Source of the DNA: Dyella_A ginsengisoli
GTDB taxonomy: Bacteria > Pseudomonadota > Gammaproteobacteria > Xanthomonadales > Rhodanobacteraceae
Assembly: GCF_044904665.1 (NCBI RefSeq)
Contig: NZ_JADIKM010000006.1
Span: forward strand, 62,001 to 126,000
Reading direction: 5' to 3'
Length of the DNA: 64,000 bases
A program made the translations under genes and the position numbers. The notes beneath the pieces are model-generated. The model was not told the DNA's origin and searched no databases. It was given only the letters and a program-made list of their open reading frames with translations. Below are positions 62,398 through 64,000 of the stretch, piece after piece (the stretch's first letter is position 1; the number at the start of each line of letters is the position of its first letter).

Positions 62398-63138
62398 ATG
62401 AAGGGGAAGGCACGGACCGCGGCCATGCCGTGGCTGGTACCGCTGCTGCTGATCGGGGCATCACTGCACGCGGCTGCGCTTTCGCGCGGCCGCGTAGTCG
62501 GACCGGCCTCGCTATCGCAGAACCGGGCCGCCAGTGCGCCGCGCCTGATGGCGGCGCCGGCGGCAGCCGGTTGTGCGGTCTACTTCGACGCCACCGGCCA
62601 GCTGAGCTTCAACCCGCCGGCCAACAACACGGCACTTTTCCCCGGCATCCGCCCGACGGACGTCGTGGCCGGTGGCCCGGGCATCGCTCACGGCACGCGG
62701 GCCGTCCAGGCCACGCCCGGCGGACCGCTGTCGCTGGCGGCCGATGCCGGGATCGACGGCATCCCGCTGGCCCTGGTCGCTCCGACCGTGGGGCAGCAAG
62801 CCGTTCAGGGGATCGCCTACTTCGCGACCAGCACGACGTGCGCGGGAGCCTCGGACTTCACCACGACGGTGCAGAGCCAGCCGGCCGGCATCAACGCGCC
62901 ACCACCTTCGGGCACCGTGGTCGCCAGGCTCAACGGCAACACCAGCATGGATGCCAGCTACGCATTGCAGTACGCCGACGAGGGAACCTACCTGTGCTCG
63001 GGAGTCAAGCCCGGCTACATCCTGTGTGAAGTCTGGCGGGTCGACGTGACGTTCAACTTCCTCACGTCCAGCTTCGATGCGGACGGCGCCGGCAATTACA
63101 GCCTCACCATCAACCAGGTTTCGATGACGTCGCCATGA
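62398..63138 (+). CDS. secreted protein of the chaperone cluster
   Basis: A 246-residue secreted protein (signal about residues 1-27, LHAAALS). The mature part has beta-rich segments, few charged residues and four or five Cys (GCAVYFD, TTCAGASD, YLCSGVKPGYILCEV), so disulfides are likely. It could be a tip or adaptor subunit. It starts 22 bases after the first subunit and overlaps the chaperone gene by four bases. No named family is recognised. Confidence 0.75.
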   Translation: MKGKARTAAMPWLVPLLLIGASLHAAALSRGRVVGPASLSQNRAASAPRLMAAPAAAGCAVYFDATGQLSFNPPANNTALFPGIRPTDVVAGGPGIAHGTRAVQATPGGPLSLAADAGIDGIPLALVAPTVGQQAVQGIAYFATSTTCAGASDFTTTVQSQPAGINAPPPSGTVVARLNGNTSMDASYALQYADEGTYLCSGVKPGYILCEVWRVDVTFNFLTSSFDADGAGNYSLTINQVSMTSP

Positions 63139-63971
63139 TTCCGTTCCGCCGCGCCGCCGCCCTCGCCCTTGCGCTCGCCTTCAGTGCATCTGCCTTTCCG
63201 CAGGTGGCGCTGTCGCCGCAGATCGCCGACATCTCGCTGGACGCGCCCGCGCAGACGCAGTCCTTCCGCCTGAGCAACCAGGCCAAGCTGCCCATGCACG
63301 TGGTGGTCAGCGTGCAGAACTGGACGATGGACATCGACGGCCGCGTGGGCGTGGCGCCGGCCACCGAGCAATCGCTGGCGCCGTGGGTGGAGATCAACCC
63401 GACCTCGTTCACGGTCGAGCCAGGGCAGTCGCAGGTGGTGCGCTATGCGATTCGTCCCGCGGTGAAGCTGGAGCCCGGCGAGCATCGCGCCATGGTGTTC
63501 TTCACCGAACAACCGTCGCCCGACGACCAGGCCAAGCCCACCACGCTGCGCGCCTACTTCAAGCTGGGCGCGGCGATCTACGCACACGTCGGACCGGTGC
63601 AGGAGAACGGCGAAGTGGTATCGCTGCGTACCGACGCCCGTGCCGCCACGTTCACCCTGCACAACAGCGGCAACGCGACCACGCGCATGCGCGGCCAGTT
63701 CGCGCTGTGGCAGCAGCAGGCCCATCCGAGCGCAAACGCCGTCACGCCGGCGCAGCTGGACAAGGACTTCAAGCCGCCCGCTGGACTGATCGCCTACGGC
63801 CGGCTGCCGCAGGACGCAGTGCTGCCCGGCGCCGATCGCCACGTCACGCTGGACTTCGACGGCAAGCCGCTGCCCGCCGGCCACTACGTGCTGGCCCTGC
63901 AGGGCACGCTGGGCGCGACGGTGATCGACCGCAGCGTGCGCTTCGACGTGCCCGGCACCGTGCGCCACTAG
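63135..63971 (+). CDS. PapD-like fimbrial/surface-structure chaperone
   Basis: A 278-residue periplasmic chaperone-like protein with a signal peptide (about residues 1-22, SASAFPQ). VALSPQIADISLDAPAQTQSFRLSNQAKLPMHVVVSVQNWTMD, PWVEINPTSFTVEPGQSQVVRYAIRP and EPGEHRAMVFFTEQP have the PapD-type immunoglobulin pattern, including the conserved Arg-containing strand, with a second domain to 278. It resembles the chaperones of archaic or alternative chaperone-usher systems. The next frame (63981) may be the usher. Confidence 0.85.
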   Translation: MIPFRRAAALALALAFSASAFPQVALSPQIADISLDAPAQTQSFRLSNQAKLPMHVVVSVQNWTMDIDGRVGVAPATEQSLAPWVEINPTSFTVEPGQSQVVRYAIRPAVKLEPGEHRAMVFFTEQPSPDDQAKPTTLRAYFKLGAAIYAHVGPVQENGEVVSLRTDARAATFTLHNSGNATTRMRGQFALWQQQAHPSANAVTPAQLDKDFKPPAGLIAYGRLPQDAVLPGADRHVTLDFDGKPLPAGHYVLALQGTLGATVIDRSVRFDVPGTVRH

Positions 63972-63980
63972 CGCCTTGCG

Positions 63981-64000
63981 ATGATCGCCCCACCCCTCCG
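63981..64000 (+). CDS. start of a further gene, cut by the window end
   Basis: An ATG ten bases after the chaperone stop begins MIAPPLR before the window ends. By position an outer-membrane usher would be expected, but the sequence is too short to show it. Confidence 0.3.

Overview
The window is a GC-rich, gene-dense chromosomal segment of a gammaproteobacterium. Gene content and style suggest the Xanthomonadales (Lysobacterales), probably Rhodanobacteraceae (Rhodanobacter, Dyella or Luteibacter-like). The signs are a hemD-hemX-hemY cluster, tatABC, gltBD, LigB, alaC beside rmuC, a lipoprotein M49 peptidase, and many ATGA or GTGA start-stop overlaps. This placement comes from recalled family resemblance, not a database search. 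No rRNA, tRNA, CRISPR array, prophage or complete insertion sequence was recognised. Almost all sequence is housekeeping or metabolic coding DNA.

Layout. 1-8.6 kb: uvrD with an in-frame palindromic repeat, the hemD/hemX/hemY genes (minus strand) with a hairpin element in front of hemX, a hotdog thioesterase, a small lipoprotein and a membrane rhodanese. 8.8-20.5 kb: an iron-sulfur flavin reductase, a second thioesterase, SrkA kinase, an RlmI-like methyltransferase, topoisomerase IB, alaC, rmuC, folE, an EF-hand protein, a Tet-type exporter and a DUF1993 protein. 21-31.4 kb: a flavoprotein, a hipBA toxin-antitoxin pair with three operators, a DsbA-like protein, a GAF-GGDEF-EAL signalling protein and dinG. 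31.4-40.8 kb: NnrU-like protein, lipocalin, YchJ-like protein, LigB, a TANGO2-like protein, a tandem-domain methylglyoxal synthase, an SpmA-SpmB fusion and a secreted protein of unknown function. 40.8-54.4 kb: gltBD, envC-ctpA, tatABC, a SYLF-domain protein, and hemH with a hydrolase. 54.6-64 kb: an M49 peptidase; a tightly overlapping seven-gene operon (two related membrane proteins, an XRE regulator, a hydrolase, a 56-residue membrane peptide and a NatAB-type ABC exporter); and the start of a chaperone-assisted surface-structure cluster.

The least conventional material is the seven-gene operon with its paired operators around a good minus-strand promoter (61423-61484), and the adjacent chaperone cluster preceded by a near-perfect sigma-54 promoter (61664-61680). 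Also notable are a family of GA-rich inverted-repeat arms at three gene boundaries (36.7, 42.3 and 54.5 kb), two other hairpin elements (5.1 and 35.8 kb), and the palindrome translated inside UvrD.

Haem metabolism is split: hemD/X/Y at 2.8-6.2 kb and hemH at 52.5 kb. Cell-envelope genes (envC, ctpA, tatABC, SYLF) cluster at 47-52 kb. The 54.6-64 kb end is the accessory-like part.
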